This document shows, in pieces, positions 43,473 through 52,176 of a DNA stretch of 64,000 bases (within the stretch, counting starts at the first letter, position 1; each line of letters begins with the position of its first letter). This stretch comes from Demequina gelatinilytica. Lineage in GTDB: Bacteria > Actinomycetota > Actinomycetes > Actinomycetales > Demequinaceae. Made by a program: the position numbers and the translations under genes. The stretch spans positions 181,342-245,341 of the forward strand of contig NZ_BBLV01000004.1 of assembly GCF_000971115.1 (NCBI RefSeq). The letters are read 5' to 3'. The notes below the pieces were generated by a model that did not search any database, had not been told where the DNA came from, and worked only from the letters and a program-made list of their open reading frames with translations.

Positions 43473-44773
43473 CCACGATCGTCTACAGCGCCGGGCTCGT
43501 GCTCCCGATGACCGCTCCCCCGGTGCTCGACGGCGCGATCGCGGTGCGAGGCCGCCGCATCGTCCACGTGGGCGAGCGCGCCTGGGTGGTCGCCGCGCTG
43601 CGCGAGAGCGGCCACACGTTCACCGAGCACCGTTGGGACGGCGTGCTCATGCCGGGCCTCATCAACGCCCACACGCACCTGCAGTACACCGGCATGGCGG
43701 AGGTGGGACAGGGCCGCTACCAGGGCTTCGAGGACTGGGCCACGGCCTTCAACCCGGTGTACGACCGCGGTCAGGACTGGCGCGCGGCCGCAGCCGCCGG
43801 AGCGCGCATGGCCGTCGAGTCCGGCACCACGGCGGTCGCGGACATCGTCACCGACCTCGAGGCGATGTACGCGCTCGCGGACGCCGGGCTCCATGGCATC
43901 ACCTACTGGGAGGTCATGGACTGGACCAACGCCGACTGGCGCGAGCGCGGCCGCGCCCAGGTCGAGGCCGCGCTCGACGCGCTCCCCACCCCGCCCGGCA
44001 CCGGGCTGAGCCCGCACGCGCCCTACTCGCTCGAGATCGTGCCGCTGCTCGACATCCCCGACATCGTCCGCGAGCGCGGCAGCCGCATCCACATCCACCT
44101 GGGCGAGTCCGCGATCGAGCGCGAGTTCTCCCACACGGTCGACGAGCCGTGGCAGGCGAGGAACCTAGGCTCGCTGTCCGAGCTGCGCTCCGCGGGCTAC
44201 GGCACCTCGGCCACCGACTACGTCGACCACCTGGGCGTGCTCGGCCCCGACTGCCACATCGCCCACGGCGTCTACCTCAGCGCGAAGGACCGCGCGATCC
44301 TGCGCGCCCGCGGCACGTCGGTGGCGCTGTGCCCGCGCTCGAACGAGGTCATCGGTCTCGACGAGCCTCCCGTGGCGGCGTACCTCACCGAGGGCAGCCC
44401 GATCTCCGTGGGCACCGACTCCCTCTCGAGCTCGCCGTCGCTGGACCCCATGGGCGACGTCGCGGCGCTCTACGGCATGGCCCGCGGCCAGGGCTACTCC
44501 CATCCTGATCTCGCCGAGCGGCTGCTGGCCGCAGTGACGCTCGGCGGGGCCCGCGCGATGGGCCTCCACATGGGGCCCGACCGCACGGGTCACCTCGCCG
44601 TGGGCGCACGGGCCGACCTCGCCTTCCTCGACGTGCCCGTCGGGGGCCTGGCGACCTCGATCGACGACCTCGCGCGCGCGGGCGACGGCCACGCCGCCGC
44701 CACCGTCATCGGCGGCCGCCTCCGCCATGCCACTCCCGCCTTCACCGAGCAGACCGGAGCATCCCGCGTATGA
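43469..44773 (+). CDS. Amidohydrolase, probably a nucleoside deaminase of the SAH/MTA deaminase type
   Basis: 434 aa metal-dependent amidohydrolase. Metal ligands visible: INAHTHLQ (about 67), HIHLGES (about 210), HGVYL and GTDSLSS. It belongs to the group holding guanine, SAH/MTA and aminodeoxyfutalosine deaminases. Operonic overlap with the SAHH-like gene (ATGA) and with the cupin gene (ATGA) points to adenosine- or SAH-type substrates (inference). No menaquinone genes are nearby, which disfavours, but does not exclude, futalosine deamination. Confidence 0.75.
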   Translation: MTTIVYSAGLVLPMTAPPVLDGAIAVRGRRIVHVGERAWVVAALRESGHTFTEHRWDGVLMPGLINAHTHLQYTGMAEVGQGRYQGFEDWATAFNPVYDRGQDWRAAAAAGARMAVESGTTAVADIVTDLEAMYALADAGLHGITYWEVMDWTNADWRERGRAQVEAALDALPTPPGTGLSPHAPYSLEIVPLLDIPDIVRERGSRIHIHLGESAIEREFSHTVDEPWQARNLGSLSELRSAGYGTSATDYVDHLGVLGPDCHIAHGVYLSAKDRAILRARGTSVALCPRSNEVIGLDEPPVAAYLTEGSPISVGTDSLSSSPSLDPMGDVAALYGMARGQGYSHPDLAERLLAAVTLGGARAMGLHMGPDRTGHLAVGARADLAFLDVPVGGLATSIDDLARAGDGHAAATVIGGRLRHATPAFTEQTGASRV

Positions 44774-45195
44774 CCACCCCCGCCACCGCGACCCTGATGG
44801 GTCTCGAGCCCCATCCCGAGGGCGGCTGGTTCCGCCGCTACTACACGTCGCAGGTGCCGGTCGAGACCGCGGGCGGCGCACGCCCCGCGGCGACGATCAT
44901 CCACTACCTCCTCACCCCCGGCGAGGAGAGCGCGTGGCACGTGGTCACGTCGGACGAGGTCTGGCTGTGGCACGGCCCCGGGACGCTCGAGCTGCGCCTG
45001 GGCGGCAGCGGCGACGCCCCGGACGATGCGCCGGAGACAGCCACGCTCGGCCCGGAACTCGCGGCAGGCCATGTCGCGCACGTGCTGGTGCCCGCAGGCA
45101 CCTGGCAGGCGGCCCGGCTGGGCGGCGACCAGGAGGTCCTGGTGAGCTGCGCGGTCTCGCCCGGCTTCGACTTCGCTGACTGGAGGCTCGCCTGA
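44770..45195 (+). CDS. Cupin_5 (DUF985) family protein
   Basis: 141 aa, single cupin barrel. GLEPHPEGGWFRRYYTS, TIIHYLLTPGEESAWHVVTSDEVWLWHGPGTLEL and VPAGTWQAARLGGDQEVLVSCAVSPGFDF are family landmarks with possible metal-site His residues. Function unknown. ATG 44770 overlaps the amidohydrolase stop, so it belongs to this nucleoside-related operon. Its mid-region linker contains an exact iterated 10-mer at 45021. Confidence 0.82.
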   Translation: MTTPATATLMGLEPHPEGGWFRRYYTSQVPVETAGGARPAATIIHYLLTPGEESAWHVVTSDEVWLWHGPGTLELRLGGSGDAPDDAPETATLGPELAAGHVAHVLVPAGTWQAARLGGDQEVLVSCAVSPGFDFADWRLA

Positions 45196-45230
45196 GGCGC
45201 GACGCCGACTGGAGGCGCTCGCCGCGCGAG

Positions 45231-45236
45231 TAGACT
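45231..45236 (+). promoter_or_regulatory. -10 box of the amino-acid transporter operon
   Basis: TAGACT, 62 bases before the binding-protein start; no clear -35 box. The only -10-like hexamer found in the 103-base gap. Confidence 0.35.
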
Positions 45237-45298
45237 GTGCGCGCGTGGCCGACGACGGCCCCACCATCCCCCCCTTTTGGACTCTGATGAGGAGCATC

Positions 45299-46177
45299 AT
45301 GATCAGCACACGTGTGCGCGCAGGCCTGTTCGCGACGACCGCCGTCTCGGCGATGATGCTCGCGGGCTGCTCCTCGTCCTCCCCCGAGGCCGAGCCCACC
45401 GCCGCATCGTCCGCCGGCGCCACCTCGGCCGCACCTGTCGAGGTCGCGCTCGAGACCGTCACCGAGGGCAAGCTCACCATCGCGACCGGCGAGCCCGCCT
45501 ACGAGCCGTGGGTCGTGGGCGACGCTCCGGAGACCGGCGAGGGCTTCGAGGCGGCCGTGGCATACGCGGTCGCCGAGGAGCTCGGCTTCGACGACTCCGA
45601 CGTGGTGTGGGTCCGCACCGGCTTCGACGAGGCGATCGCGCCCGGCGCCAAGGACTGGGACCTCAACATCCAGCAGTTCTCGATCACCGACGAGCGCAAG
45701 CAGGCCGTCGACTTCTCGAGCCCGTACTACACGACCACCCAGGCGGTCGTCGCGACCGAGGACTCGCCCTTCGCCGGCGCGACCACCATCGCGGACCTCG
45801 CCGGTGCGAAGGTGGGCGTCGCGGTCGGCACCACGTCCTACGACGTCGTGGTCGAGAAGCTCGGCGACGACGACCTCGCGGTCTACAACTCGGTCGCCGA
45901 CGTGGTCGCGGCCCTCAACTCCGGCCAGATCGACGCGTTCGTGACCGACCTCCCGGGCGCCTTCTACTCGGCCTACGTCGAGGTCGACAACGGCACCATC
46001 GTGGGCCAGTTCGCCGGCTCCGAGGGCGGCGACGAGTTCGGCATCGTCCTCCCGAAGGACTCGGCGCTGACCGCCCCCGTCACCGAGGCCGTTGACGCCC
46101 TGCGCGACAACGGCATCCTCACGTCGCTCGAGTCCGAGTGGCTGTCCGAGGCGGTCGACGTCCCGGTCCTCGGCTAA
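45299..46177 (+). CDS. Amino-acid ABC transporter binding lipoprotein
   Basis: 292 aa. Signal peptide with lipobox MLAGC (about residue 18), a Ser/Ala/Pro linker carrying the iterated 10-mer (45403), then a type II periplasmic-binding fold (GKLTIATGEPAYEPWVVGD...FEAAVAYAVAEELGF; AGAKVGVAVGTTSYDVV). ATG 45299 has GAGGAG 4 bases upstream; ATG 45287 is an alternative 4 codons earlier. Polar amino-acid class by homology of the three-gene set; substrate unknown. Confidence 0.88.
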   Translation: MISTRVRAGLFATTAVSAMMLAGCSSSSPEAEPTAASSAGATSAAPVEVALETVTEGKLTIATGEPAYEPWVVGDAPETGEGFEAAVAYAVAEELGFDDSDVVWVRTGFDEAIAPGAKDWDLNIQQFSITDERKQAVDFSSPYYTTTQAVVATEDSPFAGATTIADLAGAKVGVAVGTTSYDVVVEKLGDDDLAVYNSVADVVAALNSGQIDAFVTDLPGAFYSAYVEVDNGTIVGQFAGSEGGDEFGIVLPKDSALTAPVTEAVDALRDNGILTSLESEWLSEAVDVPVLG

Positions 46178-46180
46178 GAC

Positions 46181-47059
46181 GTGACGCAGGACCGGACGGC
46201 GGTGACCACGATGGAGGCCTGGCAGCCCAGCGAGCTCGAGCTCGACCGCAGGCTGCAGCGCCGCCGCGCGTCCCGCCGTTCGGTCCTTGTCGCACTGGTC
46301 TCGACGGTCGCGTTCGCGGCCGTCGCGGCCTGGCTGGTGGTCAGCTCCCCCGACTGGGAGTCGGTGAGGAACACCTTCTTCAACCTCGAGATCGCGAAGG
46401 ACTCCTTCCCGAAGATCCTCGAGGGCCTCTGGCTCAACATCCGCGTGCTGTTCTTCGCGACCATCGTGGTCGCGGTGGTCGCGACGCTGCTGGCGACGAT
46501 GCGGTCGCTGCGCGGGCCGGTGTTCTTCCCGCTGCGCGCGCTCGCCACGGGCTACACGGACCTGTTCCGCGGCCTGCCGGTGCTGATCGTGCTGTACCTG
46601 GTGGGCTTCGGCATCCCTGGCCTCAACACCGAGGTGCGCATCCCCGTCGCGGTGCTCGGCACCATCGCGATCAGCCTCTGCTACTCCGCCTACGTCGCCG
46701 AGGTGCTCCGCGCCGGCATGGAGGCCGTCCACCCGTCCCAGCGCATCGCCGCCCGCTCGCTCGGGCTCTCGCACGCGCAGACGCTGCGCATGGTGGTGAT
46801 CCCGCAGGCGCTGCGCAAGGTGGTGCCGGCCCTCATGAACGACTTCGTGTCGATGCAGAAGGATGTGGGCCTCATCTCGGTGCTGGGCGCCGTCGACGCG
46901 GTCCGCGCCGCGCAGATCGTCCAGCAGCAGACCTACAACTTCACGCCCTACGTGGTCGCGGGACTCCTGTTCGTCGCGATGAGCTTCCCCATGATCCGTC
47001 TCACCGACGCCGTCTCCGCGCGCATGGCCAAGCGCGAGCAGCAGGGAGGGACCGTATGA
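46181..47059 (+). CDS. Amino-acid ABC transporter permease
   Basis: 292 aa. HisM-like permease with LWLNIRVLFFATIVVAVVATLLATM, YTDLFRGLPVLIVLYLVGFGIP and the EAA coupling motif EVLRAGMEAVHPSQRIAARSLGLSHAQTLRMVVIPQALR. An extra N-terminal cytoplasmic segment (about 35 residues) precedes the first helix. GTG 46181 starts three bases after the binding-protein stop. Overlaps the ATPase start (ATGA). Confidence 0.9.
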   Translation: MTQDRTAVTTMEAWQPSELELDRRLQRRRASRRSVLVALVSTVAFAAVAAWLVVSSPDWESVRNTFFNLEIAKDSFPKILEGLWLNIRVLFFATIVVAVVATLLATMRSLRGPVFFPLRALATGYTDLFRGLPVLIVLYLVGFGIPGLNTEVRIPVAVLGTIAISLCYSAYVAEVLRAGMEAVHPSQRIAARSLGLSHAQTLRMVVIPQALRKVVPALMNDFVSMQKDVGLISVLGAVDAVRAAQIVQQQTYNFTPYVVAGLLFVAMSFPMIRLTDAVSARMAKREQQGGTV

Positions 47060-47808
47060 ACGCCGCGAACCGCGCGACCGTGCTCGAGCTGCAGGGCGTC
47101 CACAAGCTCTTCGGCGACAACCACGTCCTCAAGGGCGTGGACCTCGAGATCGCCAGCCACGAGGTGGTCGTGGTGATCGGCGCGTCCGGCTCCGGCAAGT
47201 CGACGCTGATGAGGACCATCAACCTCATCGAGCGCGTCGACGACGGCCGCATCCTCCTGTCCGGGGACGACATCACGGACCCCGCCGTCGACGTCGACAA
47301 GGTGCGCGCGCGCATCGGCGTGGTCTTCCAGCACTTCAACCTGTTCCCGCACATGCGCGTGATCGACAACGTCACGCTCGCGGCGCGCAAGGTCCACGGC
47401 ATCGCGCCGGACGTCGCGCGCGACCGTGCGATCGGCCTGCTCGAGAAGTTCGGGCTGGGCGAGAAGGTGGACGACTACCCCGACCGCCTCTCCGGCGGCC
47501 AGCAGCAGCGCGTCGCGATCGTCCGCGCGATCATGACGGATCCCGAGCTGCTCCTCCTGGACGAGATCACGTCGGCGCTCGACCCGATGCTCGTGGGCGA
47601 GGTGCTCGACCTGGTGCGCGACCTCAAGGCGCAGGGCTCCACCATGCTCATGGCGACGCACGAGATGAGCTTCGCGCGCTCGGTGGCCGACCGCATCGTG
47701 TTCATGCACAGCGGCCGCCCGCTCGAGGTGGGCACCCCCGAGCAGATCTTCGGGGACCCGCAGCAGCCCGAGACCCGCGAGTTCCTCGCGCGCGTCACGC
47801 ACCGCTAG
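47056..47808 (+). CDS. Amino-acid ABC transporter ATPase
   Basis: 250 aa. GlnQ-like ATPase: Walker A GASGSGKST, signature LSGGQQQRVAIVRAI, Walker B ELLLLDEITSALDPMLV (note EITS rather than the common EPTS), H-loop MATHEMSFARSVADRIVFMHSG. Last gene of the operon; palindromic repeat copy E lies 10 bases beyond the stop. Confidence 0.92.
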   Translation: MNAANRATVLELQGVHKLFGDNHVLKGVDLEIASHEVVVVIGASGSGKSTLMRTINLIERVDDGRILLSGDDITDPAVDVDKVRARIGVVFQHFNLFPHMRVIDNVTLAARKVHGIAPDVARDRAIGLLEKFGLGEKVDDYPDRLSGGQQQRVAIVRAIMTDPELLLLDEITSALDPMLVGEVLDLVRDLKAQGSTMLMATHEMSFARSVADRIVFMHSGRPLEVGTPEQIFGDPQQPETREFLARVTHR

Positions 47809-47818
47809 CGCGCCCACG

Positions 47819-47917
47819 CTGACAGCCCCAACGGATCTGCTGGCGACACGCCGGGGATTCGGGGCACGATGCCCCGCATCCCCGGCGTGTCGCGGTGAAC
47901 TCCGTTGGAACTGTCGG
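47819..47917. repeat. Palindromic intergenic repeat, copy E (best preserved)
   Basis: Fully symmetric 99-bp nested palindrome centred on 47868: CTGACAG/CTGTCGG, CAACGGA/TCCGTTG, 14-bp perfect arms GCGACACGCCGGGG / CCCCGGCGTGTCGC (47843-47856, 47880-47893), and a central hairpin GGGGC/GCCCC around CACGATGC. It lies between convergent operons and could terminate both. Confidence 0.9.
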
Positions 47918-47922
47918 GAGGG

Positions 47923-50442
47923 CTAGTCGAGCTCGGGCTCCTGGTCCACCACCGCGGGCAGCGACGCCGTCACCACCGAGCCGTCCGAGCGCATCGTCCC
48001 GTGGAAGGCGGCCGCGTCGGGCGCGCCCGCGATGCGCGGGCCCTGGCCGTCGAGCGGCACCACCACGTCCTCGCCCCTCAGGACGCTCACGCGCTGACCG
48101 CGCACCATGACGGTGAGCCCCTGGCCCTCCTCGACCGTGAAGGCGATCTCCTCCGGCCGCACGGTCACGCGGAGCCGCGTGCCCTTCTGGGTGAGGCGGA
48201 AGCGCATCTCGGGCCACGGTTCGGGCAGGCGCGGGTCGAACGACAGGACGCCGCCGTAGTCGCGCATGCCTCCGAAGCCGTGCACCAGCGCGGACCACAC
48301 CCCGCCGGCGGACGCCACGTGGACGCCGTCGGCGGTGTTCGAGTGCAGGTCGGCGATGTCGACGAACAACCCGTCCCAGAAGTACCGCAGCGCGAGCTCG
48401 TGGTAGCCCACCTCGGCGGCCATGATCGACTGCACCACGCCCGACAGCGTCGAGTCGCCCGTGGTGATGGGGTCGTAGTAGTCGAAATCCGCCTTCTTCT
48501 CCTCGAACGAGAACTGGTCGCCCTGGAGGAACAGCGCGAGCACCACATCCGCCTGCTTGAGCACCTGGAAGCGGTAGATCACCAGCGGGTGGAAGTGCAG
48601 CAGCAGCGGACGCTGCTCGGGCGGCGTGTTCTCGAGGTCCCACAGCTCGCGCTCGTGGAACAGCGCGTCCTGCGGGTGGATGCCCAGGTCGTCGTCCCAC
48701 AGGATGGCCATCGCCTCCGCGGCGGACTCCCACTCGATGACCTCGGCCTCCTCGAGCCCGAGCCGGGCCACCATGCGCCGGTACTGGTCCGGCCACATCG
48801 AGGCGAGCTTGCGCACGGACGCCGCGGCCGCGCGCAGGTTGAAGCGCGCCATGACGTTCGTGTAGAGGTTGTCGTTCACCACGGTCGTGTACTCGTCCGG
48901 ACCGGTGACGCCGTGGATGCGGAAGCTCGAGCCGTCGCCCCGGAGGTTGCGCCAGAAGCCCAGATCCGCCCACATCCGCGCGGTCTGGACCAGGATGTCG
49001 ATCCCCTCGCGCGCGAGGAACTCGTCGTCGCCCGTGGCCTTCACGTACTTGTCGATCGCGAAGGAGATGTCCGCATCGATGTGGTACTGCGCCGTGCCGG
49101 CCGCGTAGTACGCGGAGGCCTCCTCGCCGTTGATGGTGCGCCACGGGAACAGCGCGCCGTGCTGCGCGAGCTCCCCCGCACGCTCGATGGCCTTGGGGAG
49201 CATGCGGTAGCGGTAGCGCAACGCATTCCGGGCGATGCCGGGCGACGTGTACACGAAGAACGGCACCACGTAGATCTCGGTGTCCCAGAAGTAGTGGCCG
49301 CTGTAGCCCGACCCCGTCACACCCTTCGCGGCCACGCCCTGGCCGTCGCCGCGCGCGGCCGCCTGCGCGAGCTGGAAGAGGTTCCAGCGCACGGCCTGCT
49401 GGATGCGGTCGTCACCGTCGACCTCGACATCGGATCGGTCCCAGAAGTCCGCGAGCCACTCCTCCTGGTCCGCGAACTGCTTCTCGACGCCCTCCTCCCG
49501 CACGCGGGCCAGCGTGCGGTGGCAGCGGTCGCCTAGCTCGCGCGCGGGAACCGCGCGGGACGTGTGATACGTGACCACCTTGGTGAGCGAGAACGTGCGA
49601 CCGGGAGCCGCGCGGAAGCGGAACACCGACTTCGCGTAGTCGGGCTGGACCTCGGCCTCGACCTCGACGTCGCCGTCGAACTCGTACATGTGCTCCATCG
49701 CGACGGCAAGCGTCATCTTGGAGTTCACGCACTGGTAGCCCAGCAGCTGGTGGTCGTCGTGCGCACGGTGCAGGCGCGGCTCGAGCACCCGCTCCTCGAG
49801 CGCCTCGGACTTGCGCGGGTCGAAGCCCGCCGACGTGCCAGGGCTCGAGCGGTACTCGTCGGCGCCCGCCTGCCGGTTGAGCAGCTGGGACGAGATCGCG
49901 ACAGGCGCCTCGTGGTCGAGCAGCGTCACCTCGAACTGCATGATCGCGAGGTGGCGCTGCCGGAAGGACACCATGCGCCGCGAGCGGACGCGCACACGGT
50001 TGCCTGCTGGGGTGCGCCACAGCAGGTCGCGCGTGAGCACGCCCGTGCGCATGTCGAGCGTGCGCGAGTACTCGGGCAGGTCCGCGATCGACAGCAGCAG
50101 CGGCTCGTCGTCGACGTAGAGCCGGATGATCTTGGGATCCGGCGCATTCACGATGGTCTGGCCGGTCCGCGCGAAGCCGTACGCCTCCTCGGCGTGGCGG
50201 ATGCGCCACGTCTCGTGGAAGCCGTTGATGAAGGTGCCGTGCGCGTGGGCGTCGTGGCCCTCCTCGATGTTGCCCCGCAGGCCCAGGTAGCCGTTGCCCA
50301 CGGAGAACAGGGTCTCCGTCGCTCCCAGGTTGTCCTCGTCGAACTCGCTCTCGATGAGCCGCCACGGGTCCGCAGGGAAGCGCAGCCGGTCCACGTAGTC
50401 GGGCGCGCTCATGTCTCCGAGCGCGCGCTGCGCCGCCTTCAT
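47923..50442 (-). CDS. GH65 disaccharide phosphorylase (maltose/trehalose/kojibiose type)
   Basis: 839 aa. Inverting phosphorolysis of an alpha-linked glucose disaccharide to beta-glucose-1-phosphate plus glucose. N-terminal beta-sandwich (FSVGNGYLGLRGNIEEG), (alpha/alpha)6 barrel with KGVTGSGYSGHYFWDTEIY, the catalytic-Glu motif HGVTGPDEYTTVVNDN, and the phosphate site FGGMRDYGGVLSFDPRLP. ATG 50442 overlaps the beta-PGM stop (ATGA); ATG 50412 is an alternative. Pairing with pgmB favours maltose or trehalose as substrate (inference). Confidence 0.88.
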   Translation of the reverse strand: MKAAQRALGDMSAPDYVDRLRFPADPWRLIESEFDEDNLGATETLFSVGNGYLGLRGNIEEGHDAHAHGTFINGFHETWRIRHAEEAYGFARTGQTIVNAPDPKIIRLYVDDEPLLLSIADLPEYSRTLDMRTGVLTRDLLWRTPAGNRVRVRSRRMVSFRQRHLAIMQFEVTLLDHEAPVAISSQLLNRQAGADEYRSSPGTSAGFDPRKSEALEERVLEPRLHRAHDDHQLLGYQCVNSKMTLAVAMEHMYEFDGDVEVEAEVQPDYAKSVFRFRAAPGRTFSLTKVVTYHTSRAVPARELGDRCHRTLARVREEGVEKQFADQEEWLADFWDRSDVEVDGDDRIQQAVRWNLFQLAQAAARGDGQGVAAKGVTGSGYSGHYFWDTEIYVVPFFVYTSPGIARNALRYRYRMLPKAIERAGELAQHGALFPWRTINGEEASAYYAAGTAQYHIDADISFAIDKYVKATGDDEFLAREGIDILVQTARMWADLGFWRNLRGDGSSFRIHGVTGPDEYTTVVNDNLYTNVMARFNLRAAAASVRKLASMWPDQYRRMVARLGLEEAEVIEWESAAEAMAILWDDDLGIHPQDALFHERELWDLENTPPEQRPLLLHFHPLVIYRFQVLKQADVVLALFLQGDQFSFEEKKADFDYYDPITTGDSTLSGVVQSIMAAEVGYHELALRYFWDGLFVDIADLHSNTADGVHVASAGGVWSALVHGFGGMRDYGGVLSFDPRLPEPWPEMRFRLTQKGTRLRVTVRPEEIAFTVEEGQGLTVMVRGQRVSVLRGEDVVVPLDGQGPRIAGAPDAAAFHGTMRSDGSVVTASLPAVVDQEPELD

Positions 50443-51191
50443 CGCTGCACCAGCTCCTCGAGATCCTGGACCACGATGTCCGCGCCGCCCGCGGCGAGGT
50501 CCTCCGCACCGGCGCCGCGGTCCACGCCGACCACCAGGCCGAACGCCCCCGCGCGCCCCGCGGCTACCCCGGACATCGCGTCCTCGAGCACCACGGCGGC
50601 CTCCTTGGGCACGCCGAGCAGCTCGGCTCCCCTGAGGTACGTGTCCGGCGCGGGCTTGCCCGGCAGGCCGGTGTCGGCGGCCACCTGACCGTCCACCACC
50701 ACCTCGAAGCGGTGCGCGAGCCCCGCCGCCTCGAGCACCGCCGGGGCGTTGCGCGAGCTCGACACGACGGCCATCGCGCACCCGACGCTCTCGAGATGGT
50801 CGATGAGCGCGACCGAGCCGGGGTAGGGCGTGACGCCCTCCTCCCGCAGGATCGCCGAGAACATGGCGTTCTTCGCGTTGCCCAGGCCGCACACGGTCTC
50901 CGTGCCCGCCGCATCGTCCGGCGTCCCGTCGGGCAGGGTCACGCCGCGCGAGGCGAGGCACGAGCGCACCCCGTCGTAGCGCGGCTTGCCGTCGACGTAC
51001 GCGAAGTAGTCGGCGTCCGTGTAGGCGGGTGTGATCCCGTGCGACTCGAAGTAGTCGGTGAACATGCGCCTCCACGCGTCCATGTGCACGTCCGCGGTCG
51101 GGGTCAGCACCCCGTCCAGGTCGAACAGGGCGGCGGCGAAGCTCGCATCGGGCACCTGGGGCAGACGCCACGGTCCGGTCTCGGTCGTCAC
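50439..51191 (-). CDS. pgmB: Beta-phosphoglucomutase (HAD family)
   Basis: 250 aa. Converts beta-glucose-1-phosphate from the phosphorylase to glucose-6-phosphate. HAD motif I ALFDLDGVLTPTADVH (nucleophile Asp), VVSSSRNAPAVLEAAGL (motif II), GKPAPDTYLRGAELLG (motif III Lys) and VVLEDAMSGVAAGRAG. GTG 51191 follows AAGGGAG. Longer frame starts upstream are unlikely. Confidence 0.9.
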   Translation of the reverse strand: MTTETGPWRLPQVPDASFAAALFDLDGVLTPTADVHMDAWRRMFTDYFESHGITPAYTDADYFAYVDGKPRYDGVRSCLASRGVTLPDGTPDDAAGTETVCGLGNAKNAMFSAILREEGVTPYPGSVALIDHLESVGCAMAVVSSSRNAPAVLEAAGLAHRFEVVVDGQVAADTGLPGKPAPDTYLRGAELLGVPKEAAVVLEDAMSGVAAGRAGAFGLVVGVDRGAGAEDLAAGGADIVVQDLEELVQR

Positions 51192-51345
51192 GGTTCTCCC
51201 TTCAGCTCGTGGGTCGGTCGAATGCCTGGCATCCGGTCGAACGCGCGCGACCCGAGGATTGTTTCGGCGGCACGCGCGGCACGTCACCTCGATAGTAGCC
51301 ACGGGTGCGGGACCGATGTCGAGGAACCCTCGGGGGCACCGCACC

Positions 51346-51357
51346 TAGAGTGAGGGC
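51346..51357 (+). promoter_or_regulatory. -10 box directly before a leaderless gene
   Basis: TAGAGT (51346-51351) is 6 bases before ATG 51358; no ribosome site is present other than a GAGGG that is too close. Confidence 0.45.
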
Positions 51358-51978
51358 ATGGACAGCGAAGCGCTCGAGCCGATGCTCGCCGCGGATCTCG
51401 AGCCGGGCGCGGTGCTCGAGCAGCGGCATCTGGACGGCGGCGTGCTCGGCGATGTCGAGGCGGCGGATGTCGAGCTGCTCGAATGCGTGGTGAGCGATAC
51501 CCAGGCGGGCGAGATCCGGCTGCCGCATCTGCGCATCACGGGTACCACGATCATCGGATCCTCGGTGGCGATGCTCTCCGCACCAGGGGCGACCGTGGTC
51601 GCGGGCAGGCTCGAGGGGGTGCGGATCGGCGCGCTGCTCATGGACGGTGCCGACGTCTCCGTGCACCGGATCGCCTCGTCGCGGATCGACGTGCTGTCGC
51701 TGCGCGAGTCGAAGGTACGTCGCCTCGAGATCGTCGACTGCCAGATCGGGCTGCTCGACCTGACCGGCTCGCGGATCCGCGAGCTGACCGTCCAGGGCGG
51801 CTCCATCGAGGAGCTCGTGCCGTCACGCGCCGACGTCGAGGGATGCGATGTGTCGGGCACCGAGCTCGGGAGGATCCTCGAGCCGCGCGCGATGCACGGG
51901 CTCACGTTGTCCGCGTCCCAGGCGATGACGCTCGGCCCCGACCTCGCGGCGCATCTGGGCGCGACCGTGGTCGACTGA
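51358..51978 (+). CDS. Pentapeptide-repeat-like protein
   Basis: 206 aa with regularly repeated short hydrophobic steps (e.g. GVRIGALLMDGADVSVHRIASSRIDVLSLRESKVRRLEIVDCQIGLLDLTG), consistent with a right-handed quadrilateral beta helix of the pentapeptide-repeat type, though strict A(D/N)LxX units are few. No signal peptide or membrane helix. Monocistronic, probably leaderless, ending just before the 145-bp palindrome. I cannot name a family with certainty. Confidence 0.6.
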   Translation: MDSEALEPMLAADLEPGAVLEQRHLDGGVLGDVEAADVELLECVVSDTQAGEIRLPHLRITGTTIIGSSVAMLSAPGATVVAGRLEGVRIGALLMDGADVSVHRIASSRIDVLSLRESKVRRLEIVDCQIGLLDLTGSRIRELTVQGGSIEELVPSRADVEGCDVSGTELGRILEPRAMHGLTLSASQAMTLGPDLAAHLGATVVD

Positions 51979-51987
51979 TCCCGCCTC

Positions 51988-52132
51988 CACGAAAGTGGTA
52001 GATCAGCGTCGCTTCTGAGCGGTCCACGCGCGCCAATGGTGGCTCATGGTCGCCTCACCGCGCGGGGCGACCAAGGTCTACCAATGCGATGTCGAGACCT
52101 CGGAGAACCGACCACCAGCGACCACTTCCGTG
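51988..52132. repeat. 145-bp long imperfect palindrome
   Basis: The first and last roughly 40 bases are inverted copies (28 of 40 positions by hand alignment, starting CACGAAAGTGGT and ending ACCACTTCCGTG). At the centre TGGTCGCC (52047-52054) and GGCGACCA (52066-52073) are perfect arms. Outer and inner symmetry share one centre (52060). It lies between convergent genes and is not related to the 99-bp family. It looks like the remnant of a small inverted-repeat element. Confidence 0.65.
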
Positions 52133-52176
52133 ACGGGGCCGGCGACGGTGAGGGACAGGGCGCTTGCCCTCCGGCA

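Noticed and set aside
52033..52087. A tRNA-like or riboswitch structure in the 145-bp palindrome
   Set aside because: The symmetry is one single long hairpin without the conserved loops of known RNAs.
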